A DNA stretch of 64,000 nt from positions 85,642 through 149,641 of the forward strand of contig JAJZWU010000001.1 in NCBI GenBank assembly GCA_021846515.1. Direction: 5' to 3'. The position numbers were made by a program, and so were the translations under genes. The DNA is from Actinomycetes bacterium (GTDB lineage Bacteria; Actinomycetota; Acidimicrobiia; Acidimicrobiales; JAMCPL01). Shown piece after piece: positions 35,592-46,344 of the stretch (positions within the stretch are counted from its first letter, which is position 1; the number at the start of each line of letters is the position of its first letter). A model generated the notes under the pieces. It saw nothing but the letters and a program-made list of their open reading frames with translations. It searched no databases and was not told the origin of the DNA.

Positions 35592-36905
35592 AGACAACGC
35601 TCCATATAAATCACCACCAGACCAGCCGGAGAGGGCATCCTCATCAAATGGCCCAACTACTGAAAGAGTCATGGGAGATGACGACAGCACGGAAGCCACT
35701 CTCGCAACATCATCCGCGCTTACCGCATCTACATTGGATAGTATCTCATCAATCTCTATAACTCTTCCATAGTGCAATAGCGAAGATCCTATAGCAGCCA
35801 TGCGTGAAACTGAATGCTCCTGGGATAGCAGTAATCCCGACCTTAGGTGCTTTTTGGCCAAGTTTATCTCTTCATCGGTTACTCCATTGGTGGCGACATC
35901 CGCTAATATGGCACCGGAAAGGTTCAACACCTCCATAAGGTTACTGGGTGCACATCCGGCGCTTATGGAAAATGAACCGGTATCATCATATCTGTTTGCA
36001 TCACTCCATACAGAATAGGCGAGACCTCTCTGCTCCCTTATCTCCTGAAATAACCGTGACGACATCGACCCTCCGACAATCTGGTCCAGTACCTCGGCGC
36101 TCCAACGATCTTTATCGTGACGAGAAAATCCTCTGAAAGTTATCTCCATGCTGGCCTGTTCGGTATCTCTCCTAGTTACTACCAGAGGGATCTGATCTTT
36201 GGAGGGAGGCGTACGCTGAGGACTCTTACCTCCCTCACGATGACCAAACCACCTCTCCACGAGTGGCGCTAGCTGTTCATGATCCAGTGCTCCGGCTGCT
36301 GCTATGATGATGTTTGAGCACCTGTAATATGAATCAAACCAATCCCTTAGCATCTCTGCATCTATAGCTTCGACACTACCTGCCGTACCGGATACCTCAT
36401 TGCCAAGAGGATGACCCGGAAAGAGGGCCTCTTGACAACGCTGGGCGCAGACGTCATGTGGGCTGTCCATATTCATAGCGATCTCGTCCAGCACCACCTG
36501 GCGTTCTGAATCCAGGTCGCTCTGCCGCAAGATCGGCATACTCAACATCCCAAATAGAATGCCGGCAGCCTCCGCCAGATCTTCCGGCAATACCCGTACA
36601 TAAAAATAAGTAGACTCCCTGGAGGTAAAGCCATTGGACTCCCCGCCCATTAAATCCATGGATATAGCTATCTGCCTGGCTGTCATCTCGGCAGTACCCT
36701 TGAATACAAGATGCTCCAGCAGGTGAGACGCACCGGACAACCTACCGTCCTCATCACGGGAACCGACACCTACAAACACTCCAAGCGCAACCGAACGGGC
36801 TTCCGGCATGTCATATGTAACCAAGCGCAAATCATCAATAACCTTGCTTACCTGGATCTTGCCATTATGAACAGGGCCGAAGTCTTGTGCTGCTGTTTGG
36901 ATCAT
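35589..36905 (-). CDS. M16 family zinc peptidase
   Basis: 438 residues. The inverted zinc motif HxxEH is present as HLLEHLVFKG near residue 63, with the third ligand in the downstream EIAMNMDSPHD region. An R/Y pair typical of the C-terminal half (EQRGLAYSVWS) is present. It resembles the mitochondrial processing peptidase/YmxG type that sits after pnp in many Gram-positive bacteria. The stop codon TAG is made by the end of R2 copy B, so the C-terminus (GDLYGALS) may be affected by the insertion. It lies 20 bp downstream of pnp and is probably co-transcribed. Confidence 0.9.
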   Translation of the reverse strand: MIQTAAQDFGPVHNGKIQVSKVIDDLRLVTYDMPEARSVALGVFVGVGSRDEDGRLSGASHLLEHLVFKGTAEMTARQIAISMDLMGGESNGFTSRESTYFYVRVLPEDLAEAAGILFGMLSMPILRQSDLDSERQVVLDEIAMNMDSPHDVCAQRCQEALFPGHPLGNEVSGTAGSVEAIDAEMLRDWFDSYYRCSNIIIAAAGALDHEQLAPLVERWFGHREGGKSPQRTPPSKDQIPLVVTRRDTEQASMEITFRGFSRHDKDRWSAEVLDQIVGGSMSSRLFQEIREQRGLAYSVWSDANRYDDTGSFSISAGCAPSNLMEVLNLSGAILADVATNGVTDEEINLAKKHLRSGLLLSQEHSVSRMAAIGSSLLHYGRVIEIDEILSNVDAVSADDVARVASVLSSSPMTLSVVGPFDEDALSGWSGGDLYGALS

Positions 36906-36925
36906 TTGTGAATATCTGCCGTAAC

Positions 36926-39343
36926 TCAGTGTCTCTTGTGGCGCCTGTCTGTGCGCGGGCGAGAGCCTGAGCGCTGACGATCTCCAAAGGTATTGCTCGG
37001 CTCTTCCATCTGCTCCGGCCCGAGATCGCCAACTTCTCTCTCCAGCTCCCTGTCGAACTCGTCTTCAAAAGAGACTACCTCTGAATCGTTATCGTTGCTG
37101 CTACGACTACCGTTGCCGACAGCAGTACCCGAACTGGCGCTACCAGCGCCATGAGCGCTGCCGGTGTCAACGTAGGAGAGGGAGACCTTGCCGTCGTCAT
37201 CTATGGCATCTACCACTACATCTACGACATCTCCCACGTTCAAAACCTCTTCCACCCGGTCTATGCGCTTTCCCTTACCTATCTTGGAGATATGCAGCAA
37301 TCCGTCCCTAGCCGGTAAAATATTTATAAACGCTCCGAACTTGGTTACTCCTACCACGGTTCCTGGGTAAGTCATACCCAATTCCGGCTTAGGTGGATCC
37401 AGTATAAGCATAATACGTCTCTTGGCTTCCTCTACTGCGCTGGATTCCTTTGCGCCAATGGTCACTGTGGCAATTCCTTCTACCTCATCCAGTGTAATGT
37501 CGGCGCCGGTATCGGATTGGAGGGTGTTGATTGTTTTTCCCTTAGGTCCTATAACCTCCCCGATCTTATCCAGAGGTATCTCAAAAGAGACTATCTTCGG
37601 CGCATTCATACTGACCTGATCCCTGGGCTTGGCAATAATCTCCTCCATGGCATCCAGTATAAACAGCCTGGCCTCTCTGGCCTGCGTCAACGCCTGGCCC
37701 AGTACGTCTGCCGGAATTCCATTGATCTTGGTGTCCAGCTGGAGGGCGGTCACTGCCCTTCTGGTTCCTGTAACCTTGAAATCCATATCACCAAGGGCAT
37801 CCTCCATACCAAGAATGTCGGTCAAGGTGACATAACGATCACCTTCGTGGATGAGCCCCATGGCCACACCTCCAACCGCTGCACGTATGGGCACACCGGC
37901 ATCCATCAAAGACAGGGTAGAACTACAGACAGATGCCATAGAGGTGGATCCATTGGAGGATATAGCCTCCGATACGAGTCTCAGAGTGTAGGGAAAATCT
38001 GCCTCGCGTGGGATAACAGGAACAAGAGCCCTTTCAGCCAGCAACCCATGGCCGATCTCTCTGCGCTTTGGCCCACGCATGAAGCCTGCCTCGCCTGTCG
38101 AATAGGGGGGCATATTATAGTGATGCATATATCGCTTTGAGTCATCTATGCCGATAGAGTCAAGCAACTGACTCATACGTGGCATACCGAGGGTAGTGAC
38201 ATTCAATACCTGCGTCTCACCTCGTTGAAATAGACCGGATCCATGGGCAGTCGGTATGAGACCAACTTCAATATACAATGGCCTGACTTCGTCTACGCGA
38301 CGACCGTCTACCCGTACACCCTCTTCAATAATGCGCTTTCTCAGCATCTTCTTCATGACCAAACGTACTGCCGATTTTATAGCAGCCTCCTGGCCTTCAA
38401 ACCTCTCTTGCAGGGCGCTTACGGTATCGTCAGTCAGGTCAGCCAAAGCTGTCTCTCTGGTAGCTTTGTCCACAACGGTAAGCAGCTGACCCATCCGATC
38501 ATGGACATGCTGCTCCACCACATCCTTGATCTCTTGCGGGCATTCTTCAAACAGCTCATAAGAGTGCCCATGGGTGTCGTTTGAATCGCGAGAGGCCTTT
38601 GCCGCAAGCTGGCGCTGTAACCTGATGGATTCCATAATCCATTTCTTGGCTTCTTCCAGACCTTGGGTAATTACCTCCTCTGTGACCATTGGCGTACCGT
38701 TCTCGTAGTGCTCAAACGATATCTCGGTGCCACCAGCTTCCACCATCATGATGGCGACATCGCTGTCATCATTCTCGTTAATCGCCCTACCGGCTACTAC
38801 CATCTCAAGACATGAGTCATCGCCATCGCTATAGCTCGGATGGGGGATCCACCGCCCTTCTTTAGACCAGGCAATCCTGACTGCTCCGACCGGACCGTCA
38901 AACGGGATGCCGGAGACCATCAAGGCAGCTGAAGCCGCATTGATGGCAAGCACATCATGAGGGTTTATCAGATCAACTCCGAGTATGGTAGCCACTACAT
39001 GCACATCATTACGAAAACCGTCAGGAAAACATGGACGCAACGGCCTGTCTATAAGACGACCGGTAAGAATAGCCTGCTCAGATGCCCTTCCCTCCCTACG
39101 AAAGAAAGATCCCGGGATCTTGCCTGCTGCATACATCCTCTCTTCCACGTCTATAGTAAGAGGGAAAAAGTCTGCTCCCTCCCTGGGAGATTTCGATGCA
39201 GTGGCGGTAGCAAGCACCATGGTATCTCCCAACTTGCCAACTACCGCCCCATCGGCCTGTAGGGCAAGCTTGCCTGTTTCAAACGACATAACCAGATTGT
39301 CCGTACCGGACATAGGAGCGGAAACGCTCACAACTTCATTCAT
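36926..39343 (-). CDS. pnp: Polyribonucleotide nucleotidyltransferase (PNPase)
   Basis: 805 residues. Two RNase PH-like domains are followed by a KH domain (IPLDKIGEVIGPKGKTINTL) and an S1 domain (GTVVGVTKFGAFINILPARDGLLHISKI). A charged C-terminal tail of about 85 residues ends in an Arg-rich patch. It degrades RNA 3'-5' with phosphate. AAGGAAGG precedes the ATG. It follows rpsO as in most bacteria; the 274-bp gap between them shows a GGCAA/TTGCC mini-hairpin with a T-run but no gene. Confidence 0.97.
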   Translation of the reverse strand: MNEVVSVSAPMSGTDNLVMSFETGKLALQADGAVVGKLGDTMVLATATASKSPREGADFFPLTIDVEERMYAAGKIPGSFFRREGRASEQAILTGRLIDRPLRPCFPDGFRNDVHVVATILGVDLINPHDVLAINAASAALMVSGIPFDGPVGAVRIAWSKEGRWIPHPSYSDGDDSCLEMVVAGRAINENDDSDVAIMMVEAGGTEISFEHYENGTPMVTEEVITQGLEEAKKWIMESIRLQRQLAAKASRDSNDTHGHSYELFEECPQEIKDVVEQHVHDRMGQLLTVVDKATRETALADLTDDTVSALQERFEGQEAAIKSAVRLVMKKMLRKRIIEEGVRVDGRRVDEVRPLYIEVGLIPTAHGSGLFQRGETQVLNVTTLGMPRMSQLLDSIGIDDSKRYMHHYNMPPYSTGEAGFMRGPKRREIGHGLLAERALVPVIPREADFPYTLRLVSEAISSNGSTSMASVCSSTLSLMDAGVPIRAAVGGVAMGLIHEGDRYVTLTDILGMEDALGDMDFKVTGTRRAVTALQLDTKINGIPADVLGQALTQAREARLFILDAMEEIIAKPRDQVSMNAPKIVSFEIPLDKIGEVIGPKGKTINTLQSDTGADITLDEVEGIATVTIGAKESSAVEEAKRRIMLILDPPKPELGMTYPGTVVGVTKFGAFINILPARDGLLHISKIGKGKRIDRVEEVLNVGDVVDVVVDAIDDDGKVSLSYVDTGSAHGAGSASSGTAVGNGSRSSNDNDSEVVSFEDEFDRELEREVGDLGPEQMEEPSNTFGDRQRSGSRPRTDRRHKRH

Positions 39344-39617
39344 ATTATATACCTTCCTTTAGTTTATTTGTTATGAAGCCACGAGAGCGACCGGTGAAAA
39401 TAGTTCCCAGTAGTCGACCACCCCTATAGATGACGATAGGTGACCGGCGACTGGCAGCTATACTTCTCCACCTCCCGCTTCGTCGCAACTTTACGATTGT
39501 GGCAAAAAATTATTGCCTTGGCCAGCATAGCACAGTATGGACTGACTGGCCATAGCATTGAGACTGGGTGCGTCCCCGGCTCACCAGATCACGCCACGCT
39601 ATTTACGGGACGGACCA

Positions 39618-39875
39618 CTAATGGCGAATTCCCAGCTTTCCAATGAGTGACCTGTAACGCTCCATATCGTTATTGCGTAGGTAGTTTAGTAGGCGTCTCC
39701 TCTTGCCGATAAGCATCAACAGACCCCTCCTTGTGTGATGGTCTCCCTTGTGCATCTTCAGGTGTTCCGTAAGATGCGATATACGAGCTGTCAGTAGGGC
39801 AACCTGCACCTCGGGGGAGCCCGTATCTGTAGCATGCACTCTGTGCTCGTCTATAATTGCTGTTTTATCAATCAT
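39618..39875 (-). CDS. rpsO: Ribosomal protein S15
   Basis: 85 residues, near the usual 89. The core [51 protein letters not shown] region is fully typical. It binds 16S rRNA in the small-subunit platform. AAGGAAAT lies before the start. First of the pair rpsO-pnp. Confidence 0.97.
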   Translation of the reverse strand: MIDKTAIIDEHRVHATDTGSPEVQVALLTARISHLTEHLKMHKGDHHTRRGLLMLIGKRRRLLNYLRNNDMERYRSLIGKLGIRH

Positions 39876-40084
39876 CTGATTTCCTTTTTATCCATTACTT
39901 AACTATATGATTATATCAGCAAATAGGTTCATGAATCAAAAATCCGCGCCATACCCACCATGCTCTTCTATACTAGGATACAAGGAGCAGGAGCAAGGAA
40001 TGAGAGTACGAGGATTGGAATGACGATGAGTTACGCCAGGCGGATCAGCCAACCGGCTACCACGCTACGAGGATTTGACCAACA

Positions 40085-40768
40085 ATGAGTGGGCTGAAAA
40101 GAGTGAATACGCAGTGGTACCTGGATGTAAATAATTTTGCGAGGCACACTGCCTGGGCTCATGGGTTCATGGCATTCTATGCCCACTTCGGTGGACTGGC
40201 GCTACTTGCAATCCTGCTGCTGGTAGCCTGGTGGGTAAGTCGTTACGCGATAAACCCTGCCAGATCGGTAGCCAGGGTACTATGGGCAGCAGGAGGAACT
40301 GTGGTAGCATGGGTCATCGCTCACTACGGGATGAAGCCACTCTTCGGCGAAGTCCGGCCCTACTGGGTGCTAAAACACGTAGAGGTACTGGTCGCAAAGA
40401 CACATGGATATGCATTTCCGAGTGGTCACGCAACAATTGCCGGAGCTGTGCTAGCCGGCATATGGATTACCAGGAAACGGCTCATTGCGTGGATCACTAC
40501 GATAGCCGGTCTCTTGCTCTGCTTTGACCGTATATACGTTGGCGCGCATTATCCTTTTGATGTGGTCGGTGGAATAATTTTTGGGGCGCTCTTCGTATTG
40601 ATATTCTCTATACCCGGTATAGCAATATTAAACTGGTTCGATACTTTCCTTATGGACAAAACTCCATTCGCACCTCTGGTCACCGCTCGCAAGTCTGTAT
40701 CCTCTGCATCAGACCATGACCAGACTGCATCCGAACCTCCCAACGAGTCGCTTGTATCGCAACCGTAA
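40085..40768 (+). CDS. PAP2 family phosphatase
   Basis: 227 residues, about six membrane helices. The three phosphatase motifs are KPLFGEVRP (KX6RP), PSGHA and RIYVGAHYPFDV (RX5H). It probably dephosphorylates a lipid phosphate such as undecaprenyl pyrophosphate, with the active site on the outer face of the membrane. GAGGA lies about 13 nt before the ATG, a rather long spacing. Convergent with ribF, with R3 copy 3 in between. Confidence 0.88.
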   Translation: MSGLKRVNTQWYLDVNNFARHTAWAHGFMAFYAHFGGLALLAILLLVAWWVSRYAINPARSVARVLWAAGGTVVAWVIAHYGMKPLFGEVRPYWVLKHVEVLVAKTHGYAFPSGHATIAGAVLAGIWITRKRLIAWITTIAGLLLCFDRIYVGAHYPFDVVGGIIFGALFVLIFSIPGIAILNWFDTFLMDKTPFAPLVTARKSVSSASDHDQTASEPPNESLVSQP

Positions 40769-40840
40769 TCCCAAATAACCACCACGCATCCAAACCTGCC
40801 CGTCTGTGCCAAGCAACCCTGCGTCTATGCCGTTATCGTA

Positions 40841-40896
40841 GCAGGGCAACCGGATGATGGCCGCTATGTCTGTGGAGGTCGTGGTCAAACCCAAAG
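40841..40896 (+). repeat. R3 hairpin repeat, copy 3
   Basis: GCAGGGCAACCGGATGATGG at the left and GGTCAAACCCAAAG at the right. The only copy found between convergent genes, where it could work as a bidirectional terminator. Confidence 0.7.
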
Positions 40897-40907
40897 TATA
40901 ATTCGAG

Positions 40908-41897
40908 CTACCCAAGTACCCTGCGTATCTCTTCTATGTCCATGGCTATATGAGATTTTAGCTCTTCTGGAGAGGAGAACTTCTCCTGTCCTCTTATCCG
41001 CCCAACCAGCTTTACTGTAGCTCTTTTTCCATACAGGTCACCGTTGAAATCCAGCAGATGTGCTTCGACAGAAACAGCCTCCCCATCTGAAAAGGTCGGG
41101 TTTACCCCTATGGATACGGCGCACGCATAATCTCGATCGCCCGGCGCCGCAAACCACCCCGCATAGACACCGTCGGCAGGAATCAATAGATCATCTTCTA
41201 TGGCGATGTTTGCAGTTGCATAGCCCAGTAAGGGGCCGCCACGCCTATGACCTTCGACTACCGTACCAGACAATTCAAAGTATCTGCCAAGCAACTTAGC
41301 GCCATGCTCTACATCCCCTGACGCTACAAGTTCCCGGATAAGCGACGACGATACCTTTCCATCCGGACGACCTCCACCCTTTCTGCTGTCGTCCTGACCG
41401 GAGCCGCTCTCTTGTTCTTCATGAACATACGACAGATCGACACTCACCCCTATATATCCTCGCTTCTCGCCAAATATCCTCAACATCTCGACATCACCTA
41501 CTCGATCCCTGCCAAAGTGAAAATCTGAACCGACTACGACTGCCTTGGCGTTAAGCGAATCCACCAAGACTCTGTCTATAAACTCCTGAGCCTCCTCATT
41601 CCTGAAACGCTGATCGAATTCCACAACTACCACTACATCCACGCCCGCTTCTTCAAACAGTTCCAGCCTTCGCTCAAGCGAACATATAAGTGGGGGAACA
41701 GCATCTGGATGTACTATAGCTGCCGGATGGGGATGGAACGTAACCACTACCGATGGCAGGTGAAGCTGAGCCGCATAAGATTGCAGCTCTCTTAATATCT
41801 TGCTGTGACCTATATGCACCCCGTCATAGACTCCTATGGTGACAACAGCACCATCATCAAGACCGTGGATATCTTCAAATGAATTATATGTTTTCAT
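40908..41897 (-). CDS. ribF: Bifunctional riboflavin kinase/FAD synthetase
   Basis: 329 residues. The N-terminal nucleotidyltransferase domain has VTIGVYDGVHIGH and the C-terminal flavokinase domain has GYATANI and the acidic residue in VSVEAHLLDFNGDLYG. It makes FMN and FAD from riboflavin. An inserted Ser/Gly-rich loop (EEQESGSGQDDSRKGGG) sits between the domains. It follows truB, separated by a 46-bp gap containing the R2 remnant. Confidence 0.95.
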   Translation of the reverse strand: MKTYNSFEDIHGLDDGAVVTIGVYDGVHIGHSKILRELQSYAAQLHLPSVVVTFHPHPAAIVHPDAVPPLICSLERRLELFEEAGVDVVVVVEFDQRFRNEEAQEFIDRVLVDSLNAKAVVVGSDFHFGRDRVGDVEMLRIFGEKRGYIGVSVDLSYVHEEQESGSGQDDSRKGGGRPDGKVSSSLIRELVASGDVEHGAKLLGRYFELSGTVVEGHRRGGPLLGYATANIAIEDDLLIPADGVYAGWFAAPGDRDYACAVSIGVNPTFSDGEAVSVEAHLLDFNGDLYGKRATVKLVGRIRGQEKFSSPEELKSHIAMDIEEIRRVLG

Positions 41898-41920
41898 TAA
41901 CTAATGACAATAGCCGTTTC

Positions 41921-41946
41921 CGCATTATTTGCAAGACACTACACTA
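41921..41946 (-). mobile_element. R2 terminal remnant
   Basis: CGCATTATTTGCAAGACACTACACTA matches only the right end of R2 and nothing of its interior. On the minus strand its terminal TAG is the stop codon of truB. It is a degenerate or excised copy. Confidence 0.7.
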
Positions 41947-42864
41947 AATAGCCAGTCCAACAACTATTTTATCTGTAGCGGTTCCCTCGTAAATGGCTAT
42001 CAGCGCTCCTTTATCGTCCAAAAGTGCATAAGGACCAGAGGTCTGGGCACCGGTAGATACCCGATCAAGTGGCATACGCCGCTTTGCCAGTGTAGCCAGC
42101 TCTCCGTCCAAGTGAAGTTGCTCTATGTCCCTCAGTGCTTGTGCAGGCGTCAAAATACTTCCCTCAGATATAGAGTCCACCGTTCTCGCTTCATCCACCG
42201 AGAAGGAGCCTATTTTGGTGCGTCTCAAATTACGCAAATGCGCCCCTCCTCCGAGTGCGGTACCAAGATCAGCTACAAGCGAACGTACATAAGTACCGGT
42301 AGAACAGGCTACCGATATCGGGAATACTCCGGGCTCAAGTGGTTCGGACACCTCAAATGAATGGACAGTTACTCTACGGCTCTTCCGCTCTACACTTTCC
42401 CCGCGCCTTGCTTTTGCATACAGTCTCTCTCCCTCTACCTTTACCGCAGAGAACATGGGTGGTATCTGTTCAATCTCCCCAGTCATTTTATTGGCAGCAT
42501 TACGCACGTCGTCAAGAGAAATATTCTCCATATCCCAGGTGCCGGTTACCTTGCCACTTGCATCCAGAGTGTCCGTAGCCGTACCCAACACGGCCTCACA
42601 CTGATACACCTTGGTAAGCCCTTCCAGAAATCTCAACGCTCTGGTAAAGCGGCCTATACCCACCAGGAGCAACCCGGTAGCGTCCGGATCCAATGTACCG
42701 GCATGTCCTACCCTGCGCTGGCCAAGCAGGCGCCTTATACGGGCAACGACATCATGAGATGTCCACCCCTGCTCTTTGTCTACCGCCACCATGCCGACCA
42801 ACTCTCTTGATGGAGATCCGGGACGAACAGCCACATTCCCGTTGGATACGGTAGGAGTGCTCAT
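41944..42864 (-). CDS. truB: tRNA pseudouridine-55 synthase
   Basis: 306 residues. Catalytic Asp lies in GHAGTLDPDATGLLLVGIG; the KVYQCEAVLGTATDTLDASG and GTYVRSLVADLG motifs are typical. It modifies U55 in the T-loop of tRNA. The last codons read into the R2 remnant, which supplies TAG. It starts 3 bp after rbfA, in the usual nusA-infB-rbfA-truB-ribF order. Confidence 0.96.
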   Translation of the reverse strand: MSTPTVSNGNVAVRPGSPSRELVGMVAVDKEQGWTSHDVVARIRRLLGQRRVGHAGTLDPDATGLLLVGIGRFTRALRFLEGLTKVYQCEAVLGTATDTLDASGKVTGTWDMENISLDDVRNAANKMTGEIEQIPPMFSAVKVEGERLYAKARRGESVERKSRRVTVHSFEVSEPLEPGVFPISVACSTGTYVRSLVADLGTALGGGAHLRNLRRTKIGSFSVDEARTVDSISEGSILTPAQALRDIEQLHLDGELATLAKRRMPLDRVSTGAQTSGPYALLDDKGALIAIYEGTATDKIVVGLAI

Positions 42865-42867
42865 CTC

Positions 42868-43236
42868 TTAGTTGCCATCTAAATGTATCCTCCGTAGTAG
42901 CATATCTACTCTCTCTCCTTCATGGATAGCCGGGTCTGCGGCAAACTCCAACTTTGGCGTCCTCTTTAGCTTCACCTGCTTGCTGATGGTGCGTTGTATC
43001 TCTACTCTCACTGCATCCAGAAATCCCTTAACTTCCTCGCTGAATGGACTGACAAACACAGTCGCATGGCTCAAGTCCGAAGATACCTCCACTCCTATAA
43101 CAGTAACAATATCATCGAGATCATCAAAATCAGGCATCTTCTCCAGCTCTTCAGCTATAACCTCTCTAAGAAGCTCGTTCACCCTTGCAGTACGTGGAAA
43201 CGATCTTTCCTGATGTTCTATCGACCACGATGCCAT
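42868..43236 (-). CDS. rbfA: Ribosome-binding factor A
   Basis: About 122 residues. RTARVNELLREVIAEELEKM and the KH-like fold region with ATVFVS are diagnostic. It helps late 30S maturation and cold adaptation. ATG 43236 is chosen over the longer frame to 43260 because GGAGGTG lies 6 nt upstream. Confidence 0.93.
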   Translation of the reverse strand: MASWSIEHQERSFPRTARVNELLREVIAEELEKMPDFDDLDDIVTVIGVEVSSDLSHATVFVSPFSEEVKGFLDAVRVEIQRTISKQVKLKRTPKLEFAADPAIHEGERVDMLLRRIHLDGN

Positions 43237-43290
43237 AATAACCACCTCCAAAACGATCATACACCAGATGAAGATAGTCGTGTCAAAGTC

Positions 43291-46200
43291 CTAGTGACGC
43301 TCTATGGGTACCTCTTCGTAAGTTTCAATAATGTCACCTGGCTTTAGGTCCTGATATCCCGATAGTCCGATACCACACTCAAAACCAGACTGAACTGCTC
43401 TTACGTCCTCTTTGAATCGTTTAAGCGATGATACAGTCCCGTTCCATATCACTACCCCGTCACGCAGGAATCGTACCTTAGAGCCTCTGGTTATTACTCC
43501 ATCTCGCACATAGCAGCCTGCAACAGCTCCAACCCTTGGAACACGAAATACTTCACGCACCTCAGCCTCACCGGTTACATTCTCTTCAATCTCCGGCACA
43601 AGCATACCGACAACAGCAGATTCAACGTCCTCGATGAGTTTATAGATCACTTCATAGGTACGTATATCTACATCACGAGACTCTGCCAACTCTCTGGAAC
43701 GCCTATCCGGCCTGACGTTGAATCCTATAATAGTGGCATTTGAAGCGATGGCCAGTTGTACGTCACTCTCTGTTATGCCCCCTACTCCCTTATGAAGAAA
43801 GTTGATAGCCACCTCTTCCCTCTCCAGCTTTTCGAGACTGTCAAGCACTGCCTGAAGAGTTCCCTGACCGTCGGCTTTCACTATGAGGTTCAACGTTGCA
43901 CGTATACCGCTCTGAATTTGCTCGAATATATCCTCCAACTTCACTCCCATAGACACCGATGTGGCTATTCGCCCGGTAATTCGCTCACGACGTTCTACCG
44001 CCTCTCCCATGGATTTTGCGGATGCTGTATCTTGGGTGACGAACATGGTATCTCCAGCGGTCGGCGGACGTGAAAAACCAAGTACCTGCACCGGCGTAGA
44101 TGGGCCGGCACTCTTGCGGGACTTGCCCATGAAATCTACCAAGGCTTTTACCCTTCCCCAGGCCGCCCCCGCAACAATGCTGTCGCCAACTTTGAGCGTC
44201 CCGCGTTTCACAATAACTGTAGCAATCGGCCCTTTCCCGGGGTCCAAATTGGCTTCCAGGACTACAGCTACCGCCCTTCCCTTGGAAGTGCTCTTCATAT
44301 CCTCCAATTCAGCAACAATCACTATATGATCCAGTAAATCATCGACACCTGTACCATCCAGTGCTGATATCTCACAGACCACAGTATCTCCGCCCCATGC
44401 TTCAGGAATGATACCGTGCTCCGCCAACTGCTGCATTGTGCGGTTGACATCGGCCTCTGGTCTATCTATCTTGTTGATTGCAACTATGATAGGCACCTCG
44501 GCACTGCGTGCATGATCTATCGCTTCTACGGTCTGCTGCATCACTCCGTCATCCGCCGCTACCACCAGAACGACTATATCGGTTACTTGGGCTCCCCTAG
44601 CGCGCATGGCAGTAAATGCCTCGTGACCTGGTGTATCTATAAATGCAATGAGATGGCTACCTACCGAAACTTGATATGCGCCGATATGTTGGGTAATCCC
44701 TCCGAACTCACCGGCTGCAACATTTGATGACCTTATCCTGTCAAGCAGCAACGTCTTACCGTGGTCCACATGGCCCATGACTGTGACAACCGGACCTCGA
44801 GGCTCAAGATCTTCCTCGGGAATCTCTTCATCAGTTCCGATATAACGAGCCATCAGAATAGTCTCTTCCTCTTGGCCGGAATCAACCAGCCGGATCTGAG
44901 CGCCCAACTCCATGGCATACAACTCAATCATTTCATCAGTAAGTGGCTGTGTGGCCGTAACCATCTCGCCCTGGAAAAGCATGAAGCGCACTACATCTCC
45001 CGCAGATCGGTTTAGTTTTGGACCCAGCTCCTGGGGAGTGCAGCCACGCTCCACAATAATCTCACCCTCCGGAATCGGAGCATTGGATACTTTATATTCA
45101 GTAAGCTGGGTAGGTTCCAATTCTTCTACATTGCGCCTCCTGTGCTTTGAACGCTTAGCCTGTCCTCGTACAGCAGCTCTCTGTCTCGGCTTTGATGGTG
45201 GAAATCCTGTCGGAGCCGGCACATTCATCATGCCGGTGGATCGTTCACCGCCAGCCGTATCGCTTCCGTTAGAACGAGTATACGATCTTTGCGCATATGA
45301 AGGACGGGGCACCCTGTCCGTTCTGTCTGTTGTGGCCCCGGATGTTGCCCCGGAACGCTGTTCCACGGTTCCAAGAGGCCCTGAACCGTCTCCTCTTCTC
45401 GCAAACGGATTTCTCGCAGGTTGAAAATTGCCTCTGCCGGGCGGGGGTGGTATTGGCTTGCCTGAAGCACTCATCGGTGGTCTCGGCGGGGGAGGTATTG
45501 GCTTGCCTGAAGCACTGAGCGGCCTTCCCCTATCTGGTGGAGCAGCAACTTCATGAGGCATCTTGGGAGCTGCCGGTCGTACTTTTTCGGCTACTCCAGC
45601 AACTGATTTTCCTTGGTTCTTTTCTTTTACTACCGGCTGCTTCTGGTGGGTTGCCTCGTGCGTGTCACCGGTTCTTGCCGGACTTTTCGCACCGGAGATA
45701 CCGCTCTTCTCTGTCGACGCAGTTGCTCCCTGGACTGCACCGGCTGGGCTGCTGGCGCTACTTTCCACAACTTCTTTAGTGGTGGGTAACTCCTTGGACA
45801 AGACAGTACCCGTCTTGGCAACTCCGGTTTTAGGAGTACCCGTCTTGGCGGTTGAATCCTTCTCGACAGTCGTCTCGGTAGACTTTTCGGCTACTGTCTC
45901 GTCGGCCTCTTTTGTGGCTGTTGGTTCTTTCGCTGCAGGCTTTTGCTTGGCAGGCGCCTTTTTGGCAGGCTCTACCCCCTTGGCTGCATGCGCCTTTTTG
46001 GCAGGCGCCTTTGTTGTTGGCTCCTTGGCTGCAGGCGCCTTTTTGGCAGGCGCCTTTGTTGTTGGCCCCTTGGCTGCAGGTTCCTTTTTGGCAGGCGCCT
46101 TCGTGGATGTCTTCGCCGTAGACGTAGACGTAGATACCTCTTCCTCTGGCTGAAGATCACGTCTTAGACCCCGAGAATCAGCTTTGCGGCGTGCTCTATC

Positions 46201-46332
46201 AGCCTGGGCCTCCTCCATAGATGAGGAATGGCTCTTTACGCCAATACCAAGAGATAAGCATAGGTCTAATACCTCTTTATTGGTAAGTCCAAGCTCTTTG
46301 GCTAATTCGTAAACTCTAACCTTACCGGCCAC
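43291..46332 (-). CDS. infB: Translation initiation factor IF-2
   Basis: 1013 residues. The N-terminal IF2N motif ([20 protein letters not shown]) is followed by a long Ala/Lys/Pro/Thr-rich linker of about 200 residues and an Arg/Pro/Gly-rich stretch. The G domain begins GHVDHGKT at 520, with DTPGHEAF and NKID. The C-terminal domains bind initiator tRNA. The linker is encoded partly by a 45-bp tandem repeat. It follows nusA by 12 bp. Confidence 0.97.
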   Translation of the reverse strand: MAGKVRVYELAKELGLTNKEVLDLCLSLGIGVKSHSSSMEEAQADRARRKADSRGLRRDLQPEEEVSTSTSTAKTSTKAPAKKEPAAKGPTTKAPAKKAPAAKEPTTKAPAKKAHAAKGVEPAKKAPAKQKPAAKEPTATKEADETVAEKSTETTVEKDSTAKTGTPKTGVAKTGTVLSKELPTTKEVVESSASSPAGAVQGATASTEKSGISGAKSPARTGDTHEATHQKQPVVKEKNQGKSVAGVAEKVRPAAPKMPHEVAAPPDRGRPLSASGKPIPPPPRPPMSASGKPIPPPPGRGNFQPARNPFARRGDGSGPLGTVEQRSGATSGATTDRTDRVPRPSYAQRSYTRSNGSDTAGGERSTGMMNVPAPTGFPPSKPRQRAAVRGQAKRSKHRRRNVEELEPTQLTEYKVSNAPIPEGEIIVERGCTPQELGPKLNRSAGDVVRFMLFQGEMVTATQPLTDEMIELYAMELGAQIRLVDSGQEEETILMARYIGTDEEIPEEDLEPRGPVVTVMGHVDHGKTLLLDRIRSSNVAAGEFGGITQHIGAYQVSVGSHLIAFIDTPGHEAFTAMRARGAQVTDIVVLVVAADDGVMQQTVEAIDHARSAEVPIIVAINKIDRPEADVNRTMQQLAEHGIIPEAWGGDTVVCEISALDGTGVDDLLDHIVIVAELEDMKSTSKGRAVAVVLEANLDPGKGPIATVIVKRGTLKVGDSIVAGAAWGRVKALVDFMGKSRKSAGPSTPVQVLGFSRPPTAGDTMFVTQDTASAKSMGEAVERRERITGRIATSVSMGVKLEDIFEQIQSGIRATLNLIVKADGQGTLQAVLDSLEKLEREEVAINFLHKGVGGITESDVQLAIASNATIIGFNVRPDRRSRELAESRDVDIRTYEVIYKLIEDVESAVVGMLVPEIEENVTGEAEVREVFRVPRVGAVAGCYVRDGVITRGSKVRFLRDGVVIWNGTVSSLKRFKEDVRAVQSGFECGIGLSGYQDLKPGDIIETYEEVPIERH
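45991..46080. repeat. 45-bp tandem repeat in the infB linker
   Basis: Two 45-bp units (45991-46035, 46036-46080) differ at only a few bases, with a partial third unit to about 46100. Each encodes a 15-residue Ala/Lys/Pro/Thr block. Likely length-variable between strains. Confidence 0.85.
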
Positions 46333-46344
46333 TAAAACTCCTGT

